DNA of 64,000 nt from Parachlamydiales bacterium (GTDB lineage Bacteria; Chlamydiota; Chlamydiia; Chlamydiales; Rhabdochlamydiaceae): the NCBI GenBank assembly GCA_003153295.1, contig PLXY01000003.1:56868-120867 (forward strand), given 5' to 3'. Shown here piece after piece: positions 18,980 through 28,520 of this stretch (position 1 is its first letter; the number at the start of each line of letters is the position of its first letter). Position numbers and translations under genes: made by a program. The notes under the pieces are model-generated. The model ran no database searches, was not told where the DNA came from, and was given only the letters and a program-made list of their open reading frames with translations.

Positions 18980-19348
18980 ATGGCCCGTATCATTGGTATA
19001 GACGTTCCTGACAAAAAAAGGCTAGAAGTCGCCCTGACTTATATCTATGGCATTGGTCGTAAGCTCTCTAACCAGGTTATTGCCAAGTTGGGCTTAGATC
19101 CCAACATGCGCGCACATCAACTTACACAAGATGATGTCGCCCGCATTAACGCTGTGCTCCAATCTGACTACATAGTGGAAGGAGACTTAAGACGTCAAAT
19201 TCAAAACAACATCAAGCGTCTCATTAGCATCCATTGCTATCGAGGCATCAGACACCGTTTAGGACTCCCAGTTCGTGGACAACGCACACGTACGAACGCA
19301 AGGACTCGTAAAGGTAAGAGAAAAACCGTAGCTAACAAGAAGAAATAA
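18980..19348 (+). CDS. rpsM: 30S ribosomal protein S13
   Basis: S13 contacts the P-site tRNA from the small-subunit head. The 122 residues have [25 protein letters not shown] at the start (helix-two-turn-helix follows) and the basic C-terminus [21 protein letters not shown]. An AAAAGGA site precedes the ATG. It opens the alpha-like sub-cluster. Confidence 0.97.
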   Translation: MARIIGIDVPDKKRLEVALTYIYGIGRKLSNQVIAKLGLDPNMRAHQLTQDDVARINAVLQSDYIVEGDLRRQIQNNIKRLISIHCYRGIRHRLGLPVRGQRTRTNARTRKGKRKTVANKKK

Positions 19349-19350
19349 CG

Positions 19351-19767
19351 ATGAAAGAGAAGTCAGTTAAAGAATCAGAAAACAAGAAGCCAGCCAAGGT
19401 CCGTAAAAAAACACAACGTACCGTCCCTGTCGGCATTGCGCATGTGCTCGCTTCCTTCAACAATACGATCGTCAGCATTACTGATCTCGCAGGTCACGTT
19501 ATCGCTTGGTGTTCAGCAGGTAAAGCCGGATATTCCGGATCTCGTAAATCGTCTGCTTTCGCTGCAACAGTTGCTGCTCAAGAAGCTGCAAAAGCTGCAA
19601 TGGCGATGGGCATGAAAGAGATCGAGATCAATTTAAAAGGCCCAGGAGCTGGACGTGAATCAGCTGTTCGAGGACTCCAAAGTTCAGGATTAAATATTAC
19701 GATCATCCGCGATGTCACACCAGTACCCCATAACGGATGCAGAGCTCGCAAACGACGTCGCGTCTAA
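19351..19767 (+). CDS. rpsK: 30S ribosomal protein S11
   Basis: S11 lies on the small-subunit platform. The 138 residues have a Lys/Glu-rich N-terminal arm of ~25 residues, then [20 protein letters not shown] and the signature [19 protein letters not shown] with [18 protein letters not shown] at the end. It follows rpsM by two bases; rpsD is not between it and rpoA, unlike in enterobacteria. Confidence 0.97.
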   Translation: MKEKSVKESENKKPAKVRKKTQRTVPVGIAHVLASFNNTIVSITDLAGHVIAWCSAGKAGYSGSRKSSAFAATVAAQEAAKAAMAMGMKEIEINLKGPGAGRESAVRGLQSSGLNITIIRDVTPVPHNGCRARKRRRV

Positions 19768-19786
19768 ACATATTCAGGAGAGGATC

Positions 19787-20887
19787 ATGACAGTTAAGTA
19801 CGGAAAATTTGAACTCCCCGGCAAAATCAAGGTTGATGAATCGGCACGCCGACAACATTTCTGCCGCTTCATAGCAGAACCTTTTGAAAGGGGATTTGGC
19901 CACACAGTAGGAAATGTGCTCCGCCGCATCCTGCTCACCTCAATGGAAGCTCCAGCGATCATTTCGATTCGCATTGAAGGAGTTCCTCATGAGTATATGG
20001 CCATCGAAGGCATTATCGAGGACATGACTCACATCATCCTGAACCTTAAATCAGCTCTACTTCGTAAACTTCCAACAGAAGAAGAGAATGTCTCAAGAGA
20101 GCCTCGCGTTATTACTAAAACTCTGGACATTTCAGGAGCTATGCTGGACAAGCACGGCGGCCATTATGTTGTAACTTTAAAAGACCTCGTCGGCGATACA
20201 GATTTTGACCTCGTCAATCCTGATCAGGCTCTCTTTACCGTCACTAAACCGATGGTTAAAAGAGTCGATGTTAAAATTGGGTTCGGCCGCGGTTATGTTC
20301 CTTCTGAGCGACATATCGTTAAAGACAAAGTCGTGGATGAAATCTTGGTCGACACAGCTTTTTCACCTGTTCGACTTGTCAACTACTACGTCGAAAATAC
20401 CCGCGTCGGACAAGATACCGACTTCGACCGTTTGATCCTGGAAGTCACAACTGACGGACGGATCACACCGGAAGAAGCCCTCTCGTTTGCTACGCAGATC
20501 GGAATTTTCCATCTCCAAGTTTTTGAACAGCTTAAAAAGCATGCGATCACTTTTGACTCCGATGAAATCGAAGTCAACACCGACCGTGATACGCTTCTCT
20601 CTAAGCTTGCTCTTAAAATTAACGAGATCGAACTCTCTGTTCGTTCAACCAATTGCCTCTCGGGTGCCAGCATCGAAACAATCGGTGAACTGGTTATCAT
20701 GCCTGAATCTGAAATGCTCAAATTTAGAAACTTCGGCAAAAAATCTCTCAATGAGATCAAAGCCAAGCTCGAAGAGATGGGACTATCCCTCGGCATGGAC
20801 CTCTCCCGTTTTGGCATTACCCGCGATAACGTAAAACAAATCATCATAGATTACCTCGCTGAGAAAGGAGCTACAAAAGAAGTATGA
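19787..20887 (+). CDS. rpoA: RNA polymerase alpha subunit
   Basis: Alpha dimerises to nucleate RNA polymerase assembly. The ATG after CAGGAGAGGATC is chosen over an upstream frame that overlaps rpsK; it gives 366 residues. The N-terminal domain shows [31 protein letters not shown] (in two halves). The C-terminal domain that binds UP elements and activators is present ([32 protein letters not shown]). The stop overlaps the rplQ start. Confidence 0.97.
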   Translation: MTVKYGKFELPGKIKVDESARRQHFCRFIAEPFERGFGHTVGNVLRRILLTSMEAPAIISIRIEGVPHEYMAIEGIIEDMTHIILNLKSALLRKLPTEEENVSREPRVITKTLDISGAMLDKHGGHYVVTLKDLVGDTDFDLVNPDQALFTVTKPMVKRVDVKIGFGRGYVPSERHIVKDKVVDEILVDTAFSPVRLVNYYVENTRVGQDTDFDRLILEVTTDGRITPEEALSFATQIGIFHLQVFEQLKKHAITFDSDEIEVNTDRDTLLSKLALKINEIELSVRSTNCLSGASIETIGELVIMPESEMLKFRNFGKKSLNEIKAKLEEMGLSLGMDLSRFGITRDNVKQIIIDYLAEKGATKEV

Positions 20888-21315
20888 GACACGGTAAACA
20901 CACTTTTAAAATTGGACGCACAGCCTCTCACCGTCGTTGTATGATCGCTAACATGCTCAAGTCCCTCATCGAGCATGGAAAAATTGAAACGACTGTTACA
21001 AAAGCAAAAGAATTGCGTCGGCACGCAGACCGCATGATCACGCTCGCTAAGAAAAACACCTTAGCTAGCCGTCGTCTTGCAGTTGCTGAACTGATGGTCA
21101 GCTTTAATACACTGACTCCTAAGCAAGCTCGCGTATCAAAAGCTGGTAAATCGACAAGCATGTTAAACAACGACCGCCAAGTGATCGGCAAGCTCTTCGG
21201 TGAGCTTTCTCAGCGCTTTGCAACTCGTCAAGGCGGATATACCCGTATCATACGCCTCGGCATGCGTGCTGGTGACAATGCCCCTTCTTGCCTGATCGAA
21301 TATCTCGCTGACTAA
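20884..21315 (+). CDS. rplQ: 50S ribosomal protein L17
   Basis: L17 is a tunnel-exit protein. The 143-residue product starts [24 protein letters not shown] and contains [19 protein letters not shown] and the C-terminal [22 protein letters not shown]. It ends the ribosomal cluster; a strong hairpin terminator follows immediately. Confidence 0.97.
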   Translation: MRHGKHTFKIGRTASHRRCMIANMLKSLIEHGKIETTVTKAKELRRHADRMITLAKKNTLASRRLAVAELMVSFNTLTPKQARVSKAGKSTSMLNNDRQVIGKLFGELSQRFATRQGGYTRIIRLGMRAGDNAPSCLIEYLAD

Positions 21316-21321
21316 CTTCAA

Positions 21322-21345
21322 CTCAGCTGTCTTCGGACAGCTGAG
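21322..21345 (+). terminator. Terminator of the ribosomal cluster
   Basis: A perfect 10-bp stem (CTCAGCTGTC / GACAGCTGAG) closed by a stable TTCG tetraloop, followed by CTCTCTTTTAA. It sits seven bases after the rplQ stop and also just beyond the end of the opposing gene, so it probably works in both directions. Confidence 0.85.
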
Positions 21346-21352
21346 CTCTCTT

Positions 21353-21700
21353 TTAAAGCTCTCTACCTTCTCTAGAATAGCCAGACAAATTTAGGTAGGA
21401 CGTCAAAATTTCTTCACACTCAGGTTCAGGTAAAGCAGAATACAATTCAATTTCTGTGCTCACTCTTTCGATAAGCGTTTTAGGTTCTCTTACTCCTCTT
21501 TCAGCAAAATCAATAAAGGATTGTACAAGTTGATCAACCGTGAGCTGCAGAACTTCTTTGATTGTTGAACCATATATTTTTTCAGCAACATTATCCATAT
21601 GACTCTTCTGCTCGGCAGAAATTTTAGAAATTACATTTGAGCTTGTATGGACCCTAGGTCCGTATCCAGTATCCGTAGAGGTTTTTGCTATTGTTGCCAT
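21353..21700 (-). CDS. Hypothetical protein, 115 residues
   Basis: The ATG giving MATIAKTSTDTGY is preceded by GGAGGAGAATAAA, a very strong ribosome-binding site, and is preferred over a longer frame. The N-terminal ~25 residues are Ser/Thr-rich and look disordered; the rest is helical and acidic (AEKIYGSTIKEVLQLTVDQLVQSFIDFAERG, ELYSALPEPECEEILTSYL). No family is recognised. A Ser/Thr-rich N-terminus without a signal peptide would fit a type III secreted protein, but this is conjecture. It is convergent with rplQ and divergent from gap. Confidence 0.7.
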   Translation of the reverse strand: MATIAKTSTDTGYGPRVHTSSNVISKISAEQKSHMDNVAEKIYGSTIKEVLQLTVDQLVQSFIDFAERGVREPKTLIERVSTEIELYSALPEPECEEILTSYLNLSGYSREGREL

Positions 21701-21919
21701 TTTATTCTCCTCCTGCTGGGGTAAAAAGTTCTCTTTTCTTGATTCATTTTCTGCCAAAGAATTAAAAACTTGCAACAGCCATTTACTCAAGATAAGTTTA
21801 TCCTCTATCACCCGCTTAAGCGCTAAAAGACAAGCTCTTAGGAAGGAGATTCCTCGTCTTCTCAAATAGCTTTACAACCATCAAAAACTCGATTATCATG
21901 GTATTGAAAAAGGATCTAG

Positions 21920-22936
<1,017 letters not shown>

Positions 22937-22981
22937 TGGTTCAAACGATCGTACCATTACTACAAAAAAAGGTTTTGTCCC

Positions 22982-23806
22982 GTGAATTTTACCCGCGAAC
23001 CCATCATAGAAACGATAATCATACCGCGAGAAGGCTGCCGCCTCGTTCTACGCAGCAGCAGAAATGAGTCTCAAGAAGAATTTACAGTCGACGCTGTCGA
23101 AATAGTTTCTTTCGGCCACGCCCTGTTCTACCGCTCTCTTGAAAAACCCAGACCCTTTCTCGTTCCTGTGGGCGACTACGAAGTCGTCGAAGTCAAAGAA
23201 AGCCGCGTTGTTCTGAAAAACGCTCAATTCGAGCGCACCATTAAAATTGGCGGCGGACGCGAAGGCTCTCTCCGCAAGGACGAAGACGAAGATCAAGTTC
23301 TCCCGATCGCACTCGAAGACGAAGTTGCTGAAGAATCCGGCAGCCAACAACCTTCCCACGATAAGAAACAACGGGATAGAGGCCGCCGCAATCGCCGCCG
23401 CCGCTCCGTTGAAGAACGGGATGACATGAGACACCGTGTTGAAGAGCAAACCTCCTCAACCTCCCCAGCCTCTCAGATTCCTTCAGACTTCAAGCCTGCG
23501 CCTCCTAAAGAAGCCCCCCAGCCTAAAGAGCCTCAGGCTGCGCCTTCTTTCCAGCACTTGATTCCTCCTCCAACAACCCTGATCTCACATAATATTCAAA
23601 AATATAAAGATCAGCAGTCAGGAAACATTCCTCCCCAGGAATCTTCTGAGCCCCGCCCTGAGACTCGCACAGAGCCTCGCAAGGAAGAAGAACCCCGAGT
23701 CGAATCCGATGGAGATTCTACTCCTATCAGTCGTGTGGCCGTTGAACTTCAACCGCTAACAACGAATTTTACCAATCTCGAAGGCTGGAACCACTTCTTA
23801 TCTTGA
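22982..23806 (+). CDS. Conserved chlamydial hypothetical protein, CT504-like by position
   Basis: A GTG start gives 274 residues. Residues 1-85 form an ordered beta-rich domain (EPIIETIIIPREGCRLVLRSS, VDAVEIVSFGHALFYRSLE, PVGDYEVVEVKESRVVLKNA). After that the chain is highly charged and low-complexity: an acidic patch, an Arg cluster (RDRGRRNRRRRS) and a Pro/Glu/Gln-rich tail. The Arg cluster suggests nucleic-acid binding. In Chlamydia trachomatis CT504 lies next to gapA, so this is the positional counterpart; homology was not tested. Confidence 0.75.
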   Translation: MNFTREPIIETIIIPREGCRLVLRSSRNESQEEFTVDAVEIVSFGHALFYRSLEKPRPFLVPVGDYEVVEVKESRVVLKNAQFERTIKIGGGREGSLRKDEDEDQVLPIALEDEVAEESGSQQPSHDKKQRDRGRRNRRRRSVEERDDMRHRVEEQTSSTSPASQIPSDFKPAPPKEAPQPKEPQAAPSFQHLIPPPTTLISHNIQKYKDQQSGNIPPQESSEPRPETRTEPRKEEEPRVESDGDSTPISRVAVELQPLTTNFTNLEGWNHFLS

Positions 23807-23821
23807 GTTATATCGCGGTCT

Positions 23822-23854
23822 GGATTTTAGCTGGCTTACCGCTAGCTAAAATCC
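23822..23854 (+). terminator. Stem-loop downstream of the CT504-like gene
   Basis: GGATTTTAGCT pairs perfectly with AGCTAAAATCC and the stem can extend inward by three more pairs around a TTACC loop. No long T-run follows, so termination would be inefficient or Rho-aided. It separates the gap operon from the tRNA gene. Confidence 0.5.
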
Positions 23855-23929
23855 CTGATCCAAACAAGACCCTTGATAGAATCATCCTCTCTCAGTAGAC
23901 TTTTATCTCCTTGATCAAAGTCTATTCTT

Positions 23930-24013
23930 GCTCGGATGGTGGAACGGTAGACACTGGGGACTTAAAATCCCCTCCGTTAATAGCGGGTGCAGGTTCGATT
24001 CCTGTTCCGAGCA
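23930..24013 (+). tRNA. tRNA-Leu (anticodon UAA)
   Basis: The acceptor stem GCTCGGA pairs with TCCGAGC, followed by discriminator A; CCA is not encoded. The anticodon stem-loop is GGGGA-CTTAAAA-TCCCC, reading TAA. A class II variable arm follows (TCCGTTAATAGCGGG region) and the T-arm is GCAGG-TTCGATT-CCTGT. The total of 84 bases is normal for tRNA-Leu. Its 3' half is the integration site of the adjacent element and stays complete after integration. Its own terminator has apparently been displaced by the insertion. Confidence 0.95.
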
Positions 24014-24014
24014 A
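23958..24014 (+). repeat. attL: 57-bp direct repeat, tRNA side
   Basis: This stretch covers the anticodon loop through the 3' end of tRNA-Leu plus one base, and is identical over all 57 positions to 33590-33646. It defines the left boundary of the integrated element. Confidence 0.93.
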
Positions 24015-24076
24015 ATTTCTATAGAAAACTTCTTTTTTTTGACCTAAAAAAAGCTTCTTCAAAGAAGTCAAAAATA

Positions 24077-24101
24077 GGTCCTTGGTCCACTTGTGGTCCA
24101 C
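24077..24101 (+). promoter_or_regulatory. Repeated GGTCC motifs next to attL, possible integrase arm sites
   Basis: TGGTCCAC occurs twice and a further GGTCC starts the cluster. The inverse form GTGGACCA lies at 25677-25684, upstream of the integrase gene. Related GGTCC repeats occur near the other end (33457-33474). Such clusters near att sites fit arm-type integrase or excisionase binding sites, but the similarity is short. Confidence 0.35.
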
Positions 24102-24219
24102 TAATTAACTAAAAATAACCAATTTTTGGTTCCCAAAAAAAATGTTGAGCGCTTATCTTTTGACCTTTGGAATCAAAAGACGAGGGGATCGTTTTTATTT
24201 CCCAAAAAGGAAGGGATCT

Positions 24220-25641
24220 ATGCTATATGCGTTTTGTATGATTCTCAGCCTGTTCATTGCCAACATGCCAATTGAGCTCGTTGCTGATTGGACTTGTGTA
24301 TGTGGGAAAAACGAAAAAGGGGATAATCGGTTGCTCGAGGATATTTTTTCCAACTTTAGTAGTTGTACTCTAAGGAGAAACTTTAATTTCGATGTCAGGG
24401 TCGACTTTTTTGAGAATGATTATGGAAACGTGAATTGGTGGAAAGATGTACGTCATAAACAGTCAGCAGTAGGTGATTTTTATTTAAAGTACGAACTAGT
24501 TCATAAAAGATATGATCCGCTGGATAGTTATTCAGTTTTTCAGGTTTTTAATGTTCTAAATTTCAATGAACACTCAAAAATTTTTAGTGAATTTTTGTTC
24601 GATGTCGACTGGGTATATAGCTCAAACCTCGAGTTTGAACGACAAAAGCTTATTGAGGATAAAGACAGGTTAAGTGCTGCATCATCAAGATGGGAAATGA
24701 TCGATGCTGAAAATCAGGTCTATCAGCGATCAATGAGAATTCTCGATTTACAGGAAAATCGTGCAGCTTGGTTTAGGGAGATAAAAGAGAGGCGCAAGAA
24801 AGATGAGAAACTTATGATGCAGCTCTTTAATAACTGTCAGCTGACTCATTTTAGTGTGATTCCTAAATATCAAAAGGGTCTTTTCGATTTCTTAAAAGGT
24901 GAATTTCAAAAAGCATTTGATCAGATGAAAGAATTCATAAGTCTTTTAGTTGAGAACAAAATCAAATCAATTGCTAGTGATACGGCTGCGCTGCTATGCG
25001 GGATTGTTGCCTCCGAAGTGGAAGAGTATGTGCTTGCTGAATCTTGTTTAAATTGTTCTATTGAGAAAAATCCTGATTGTGTTCAGGCGTATCTTGAGAG
25101 AGCAGTTGTGCGATTAGTGATGGGAAATGTTGATGCGGCTTTGCAAGACTATCGTTTGTCGGGCTTGCATTCTTTTTTTCAAAATAGTCAATCTCAATTC
25201 ATCAGCAAAAGAAAGTTGGCAGACGGGATAGTGGCAGGTTTTCGTGATAGCTATGAAGTAGTTGAAGACGATGTAGCGCTACTATCGAATTTTTTTACAG
25301 ATCTCGTTGATTGCAAAGTTCAGCACTTAACTGAAGGTATGAAGTCGTCCTTGGAATTTCTTTCAGAAATTACTCTATGCATTGAAGACGCCATTCAAAA
25401 TCACGTGCATGAGATTGCTGATATAAAAATTTATGAATTGTCTTATCTAATGCAGAATTATGACAAGCTGGATGACTTTCAACGAGGCCGATTGATCGGC
25501 AAGATAATCAAGAAATATGATATCGATGCTTTTTCTAAACGATCTTGTATTCAGGCGGTTGATTTCTTTCGTGACATCAAAAAGATTGATAGCTTGTTAA
25601 AGCTTGAGGAGTTATTGCAATCAAAAAATGATTTGCAATAA
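24220..25641 (+). CDS. Putative secreted TPR-like protein, island cargo
   Basis: The ATG following GGAAGGGATCT is chosen, because the product then begins with a hydrophobic segment ending in a plausible signal (MLYAFCMILSLFIANMPIELVADWTC). A longer in-frame start 26 codons upstream would bury it. The 473-residue protein is mostly helical. Residues ~250-325 look like tetratricopeptide repeats (SDTAALLCGIVASEVEEYVLAESCLNCSIEKN in pairs, then YLERAVVRLVMGNVDAALQDY). It lies between attL and the integrase, a common cargo position, and is AT-rich compared with the ribosomal cluster. Function unknown. Confidence 0.65.
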   Translation: MLYAFCMILSLFIANMPIELVADWTCVCGKNEKGDNRLLEDIFSNFSSCTLRRNFNFDVRVDFFENDYGNVNWWKDVRHKQSAVGDFYLKYELVHKRYDPLDSYSVFQVFNVLNFNEHSKIFSEFLFDVDWVYSSNLEFERQKLIEDKDRLSAASSRWEMIDAENQVYQRSMRILDLQENRAAWFREIKERRKKDEKLMMQLFNNCQLTHFSVIPKYQKGLFDFLKGEFQKAFDQMKEFISLLVENKIKSIASDTAALLCGIVASEVEEYVLAESCLNCSIEKNPDCVQAYLERAVVRLVMGNVDAALQDYRLSGLHSFFQNSQSQFISKRKLADGIVAGFRDSYEVVEDDVALLSNFFTDLVDCKVQHLTEGMKSSLEFLSEITLCIEDAIQNHVHEIADIKIYELSYLMQNYDKLDDFQRGRLIGKIIKKYDIDAFSKRSCIQAVDFFRDIKKIDSLLKLEELLQSKNDLQ

Positions 25642-25819
25642 ATTTTCATGAAATTAAGAGGTGTTCTGGACCTGGAGTGGACCACTGCTTGTTAATTAAT
25701 GTGTAAAGCATTGATTTTTAGTGCTAGTATCATAGTGTTCATGGTGAATGATAGTCACCTGTTGTGAAATTTAACTCCTTTCTATATAGTCTGTTTTTTC
25801 TAAAATGTAGGACGGGGTT

Positions 25820-26914
25820 ATGGCAGATATTACAAAGCGCACAGCTGAAGATGGAAAAATAAGCTATAGGGTAAGGATTCGACTACGGGGTTATCCTCTT
25901 GAAAGCGCAACTTTCCCAAATATTTCTTTAGCCAAAAAATGGGCTCAAAGCACTGAAGCTGCAATGCGTGAGGGTCGGCATTTCAAGAATAGTGAAGCCA
26001 AAAAGCATACATTAGCAGATATGATAGATCGGTATATTCATGATGTTTTACCAAATAAGCCTAAAAGTGAGCGAAAGCAATCAGCGCAGTTAAAGTGGTG
26101 GAAAGATCGGATAGGGAAATATCTTCTATCTGACATCACTCCTTCCCTCATTGTTGAACATCGCGACAATCTTGCTCGTGGAATCACAAGACACGGGGAA
26201 CAAAGATCTCCTTCGACTGTTGTTCGTTATCTTGCGGCCTTGAGTCATGCATTCACGACAGCCGTGAAGGAGTGGGGTTGGTTGGATGATTCTCCAATGA
26301 GAAAAGTTTCGAAGCCCAAAGAGCCTCGCGGTCGTGTCCGTTTTTTAGATGAAGAAGAGAGAAAACGATTATTGACAGCCTGTAAAGAAAGTAAAAATCC
26401 TTATCTGTATATTGTGGTGATCTTGGCTCTTTCAACGGGGATGAGACAGGGTGAAATTATGAATCTCTCATGGAAAGATGTCGATTTCTCTGAAAAGCGG
26501 ATAGTTTTGCAGAACACCAAAAATGGTGAGAGAAGAGTTGTTCCTCTCGTTGGTTTTGCTTGGGAGCTGCTTTTCAAACATGCGAAAGCGCGAAGATTGG
26601 ATACATTTTTATTATTCCCAGGGAAAGATGCCCAAAAGCCAATGGACCTCCGTGAGCCTTGGAATGATGCAATTAATAAAGCAGGAGTCGAAGATTTTCG
26701 TTTTCATGATTTAAGACATACGGCAGCATCATATCTTGCTATGGGAAAAGCAACTCTTGCTGAAATAGCAGAAGTTCTGGGCCATAAGACGCTGGCAATG
26801 GTAAAGAGATACTCACATCATTCGGAGTCGCATACGTCCGGAGTCGTTGCTAAAATGAATGAAAGCATTTTTGCTGATATGATAGAAAATAAAGAAACCA
26901 TTCAAAGTATTTAA
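25820..26914 (+). CDS. Tyrosine integrase (site-specific recombinase)
   Basis: This recombinase most likely inserts and excises the element at tRNA-Leu. The 364-residue protein has an N-terminal arm-type DNA-binding part (SYRVRIRLRGYPLESATFPN), a core-binding SAM-like domain (residues ~65-150) and a C-terminal catalytic domain. The catalytic residues are visible: Arg in STGMRQGEIM, Lys in QNTKNGERRVVPL, HDLRH, the His in GHKT and the Tyr in MVKRYSH. A strong promoter region rich in A and T precedes it. It appears intact. Confidence 0.93.
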   Translation: MADITKRTAEDGKISYRVRIRLRGYPLESATFPNISLAKKWAQSTEAAMREGRHFKNSEAKKHTLADMIDRYIHDVLPNKPKSERKQSAQLKWWKDRIGKYLLSDITPSLIVEHRDNLARGITRHGEQRSPSTVVRYLAALSHAFTTAVKEWGWLDDSPMRKVSKPKEPRGRVRFLDEEERKRLLTACKESKNPYLYIVVILALSTGMRQGEIMNLSWKDVDFSEKRIVLQNTKNGERRVVPLVGFAWELLFKHAKARRLDTFLLFPGKDAQKPMDLREPWNDAINKAGVEDFRFHDLRHTAASYLAMGKATLAEIAEVLGHKTLAMVKRYSHHSESHTSGVVAKMNESIFADMIENKETIQSI

Positions 26915-26933
26915 GTGATTATCTGGAGAAGTC

Positions 26934-27893
26934 ATGATAAAGGCTAAGTTTGACGATAAAAGTTGGGGTTCTGTGAGTAATGAAAAATCAGGCTCATTAG
27001 AAGATGAGAATATTGGTTATCATGCCTTTGATGTCATATGGGCAAAGTGCAAGGATCGTGCTACGCAGTATAACGATCAAAAAGAGAGGCTTGATTCGCA
27101 ACTACGCTTATATCATGACACTGTAGTTCATTTAGCTGCCCAGTTCTCAGAATTCAAGAATGTTGTACGAGGCATGCCTATTATCGTAGTGATTGGTGAT
27201 TGGATAAGGGAGCTAGCGATTACTCAGTATGATGATGGTAAGTATTTATTTAGAATGTTGGATTTGCTGGAAAAAAATGTTATTCCACTTCAATGCGATA
27301 ACGAGCTTGCAACTCTTGAATATTTTATCTCGCGTGGGCATCAGGAGGTCTTAGAAAGAATCCGTTGTGTCGAAGGTTGGTCCATTCTTGAAAAAGAAAG
27401 AGCCGTTCAAGCTTATATCCAATTTTCACGTAATCTTGCCCGTCAAACTTATGGTCTTATTCCACCTGGATTTGATCCGGATCGAGATCGTGTGCAACGC
27501 AAGGCGGTGAAATATGACCATTTCATTGATTTTGTGCAGCATTTGCCTCGTAGAGATGCTTTAATTGCAAAACTGCTTTATTTTGGAGCTCCTTCCATGG
27601 AAGAAGTTCTTTCTCTTAAACGCGGTGCGATAGGTTCTGATAATTTTTTAATTTCGTTTGATATTGACTCCATAAGTTTTCCCGGACATGTGATATTGGA
27701 TCTTCGAGCGTATATTGCAGAAGCGGACGAGAAGCAAGCGCTTGTTTTTGCAAATCTAAGAGGTGCAGAAGTTGAAAGAGCACATCTCAACCAGAGTTTT
27801 GCTCGCGCCTGCGAAAAAATAGAGACGAAGGTAAAGATTACCCCAGGCAGTCTTTTGCGATTAGAAAATGAAACAACGAAGGCATGGTTTTGA
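26934..27893 (+). CDS. Degenerate pGP7/pGP8-type plasmid recombinase-like protein
   Basis: The 319-residue protein resembles, by eye, the chlamydial plasmid proteins pGP7-D and pGP8-D: AYIQFSRNLARQTYGLIPP matches their SYIS(L/F)T(R/K)FL...TxG block, and LPRRDALIAKLLYFGAPSMEEVLSLKR matches the RDxLIxxLxxQG...xEILSL block. It ends just after KITPGSLL, which corresponds to the ITPxxLR motif. It therefore lacks the C-terminal region with the catalytic His and Tyr, and the Arg of the first motif is Pro here. It is probably not a catalytic recombinase; a binding or regulatory role, or a decaying gene, are both possible. Confidence 0.7.
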   Translation: MIKAKFDDKSWGSVSNEKSGSLEDENIGYHAFDVIWAKCKDRATQYNDQKERLDSQLRLYHDTVVHLAAQFSEFKNVVRGMPIIVVIGDWIRELAITQYDDGKYLFRMLDLLEKNVIPLQCDNELATLEYFISRGHQEVLERIRCVEGWSILEKERAVQAYIQFSRNLARQTYGLIPPGFDPDRDRVQRKAVKYDHFIDFVQHLPRRDALIAKLLYFGAPSMEEVLSLKRGAIGSDNFLISFDIDSISFPGHVILDLRAYIAEADEKQALVFANLRGAEVERAHLNQSFARACEKIETKVKITPGSLLRLENETTKAWF

Positions 27894-27988
27894 TAAATGC
27901 AGAACTCGATAAATAAAATTTCAATAAAAATATTGCGCTAAAAAGTTTCATCGTGGTATTTATTAGTGATAAGTAGTTTTTGATGGTT

Positions 27989-28011
27989 GGGCTTGCCTTT
28001 CGGCAACTCCC
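27989..28011 (+). promoter_or_regulatory. Stem-loop in the gap before the small DNA-binding protein
   Basis: GGG-C-TTGCC-TTTC-GGCAA-CT-CCC forms a compact hairpin. The surrounding 150 bases hold no gene. It could be a terminator for the recombinase-like gene, an attenuator, or part of a small RNA; there is no T-run after it. Confidence 0.35.
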
Positions 28012-28050
28012 CTAAAGTCAGAAGCTACGAATTACATAATGAGGTACACA

Positions 28051-28266
28051 ATGATCGCAACTATTTCTGATGCACAACCAAAGACACATTTGGTCACTTG
28101 TCGGGCCTTTCTCCAAGGAAGAGATTGGCCGACAGCATCGAGTCTTCGATATTACATTTTTTTCAATAAATACGGCTTTGCTGATACATGCGTCAAACGC
28201 GTTGGTCGCAAGGTGTTAATTGATCTTCCGGCCTTTGATCGCTGGCTCCAAGAGCAGGCAAGGTAG
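28051..28266 (+). CDS. Small helix-turn-helix DNA-binding protein, excisionase-like
   Basis: The second ATG is preferred because GAGGT lies six bases upstream. The 71-residue product has the winged helix pattern of excisionase and AlpA-type proteins: SSLRYYIFFNKYGFADTCVKRVGRKVLIDLPAFDRWL (read in two parts), where a DNA-reading helix is followed by a beta wing and the closing F-D-R-W-L. It could act as the recombination directionality factor or as a regulator of the replication genes that follow. Confidence 0.7.
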   Translation: MIATISDAQPKTHLVTCRAFLQGRDWPTASSLRYYIFFNKYGFADTCVKRVGRKVLIDLPAFDRWLQEQAR

Positions 28267-28273
28267 GATACAT

Positions 28274-28516
28274 ATGATGAATATGAAGTTTTATGATCCA
28301 GCCTTGATGATGCTTCAGCAGGCTCTCTGGGCCTTCAGAAATTGGATTAATACCCTTGGTACTAAAGAGCAATTCATGTGGGAGGGACGCTTTGACCACA
28401 TGCTTTCGGAGTACATTACATTTGAAGAAAATGAAAAAGCCCTACGTTGTAGCGCAGGGCAGTCTTTAATCAGAAAGTCGGATAGTGCAATCGCCCCAAA
28501 CCGTCTGAAAGGATAA
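28274..28516 (+). CDS. Hypothetical protein, 80 residues
   Basis: Starts a few bases after the previous stop, with a GGTAGGA site overlapping it. The product is amphipathic with a Trp/Met-rich helix (PALMMLQQALWAFRNWINTLG) and a polar C-terminus. An in-frame extension upstream overlaps the DNA-binding gene and is not used. No family is recognised; it belongs to the element's replication operon by position. Confidence 0.6.
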   Translation: MMNMKFYDPALMMLQQALWAFRNWINTLGTKEQFMWEGRFDHMLSEYITFEENEKALRCSAGQSLIRKSDSAIAPNRLKG

Positions 28517-28520
28517 CCTC

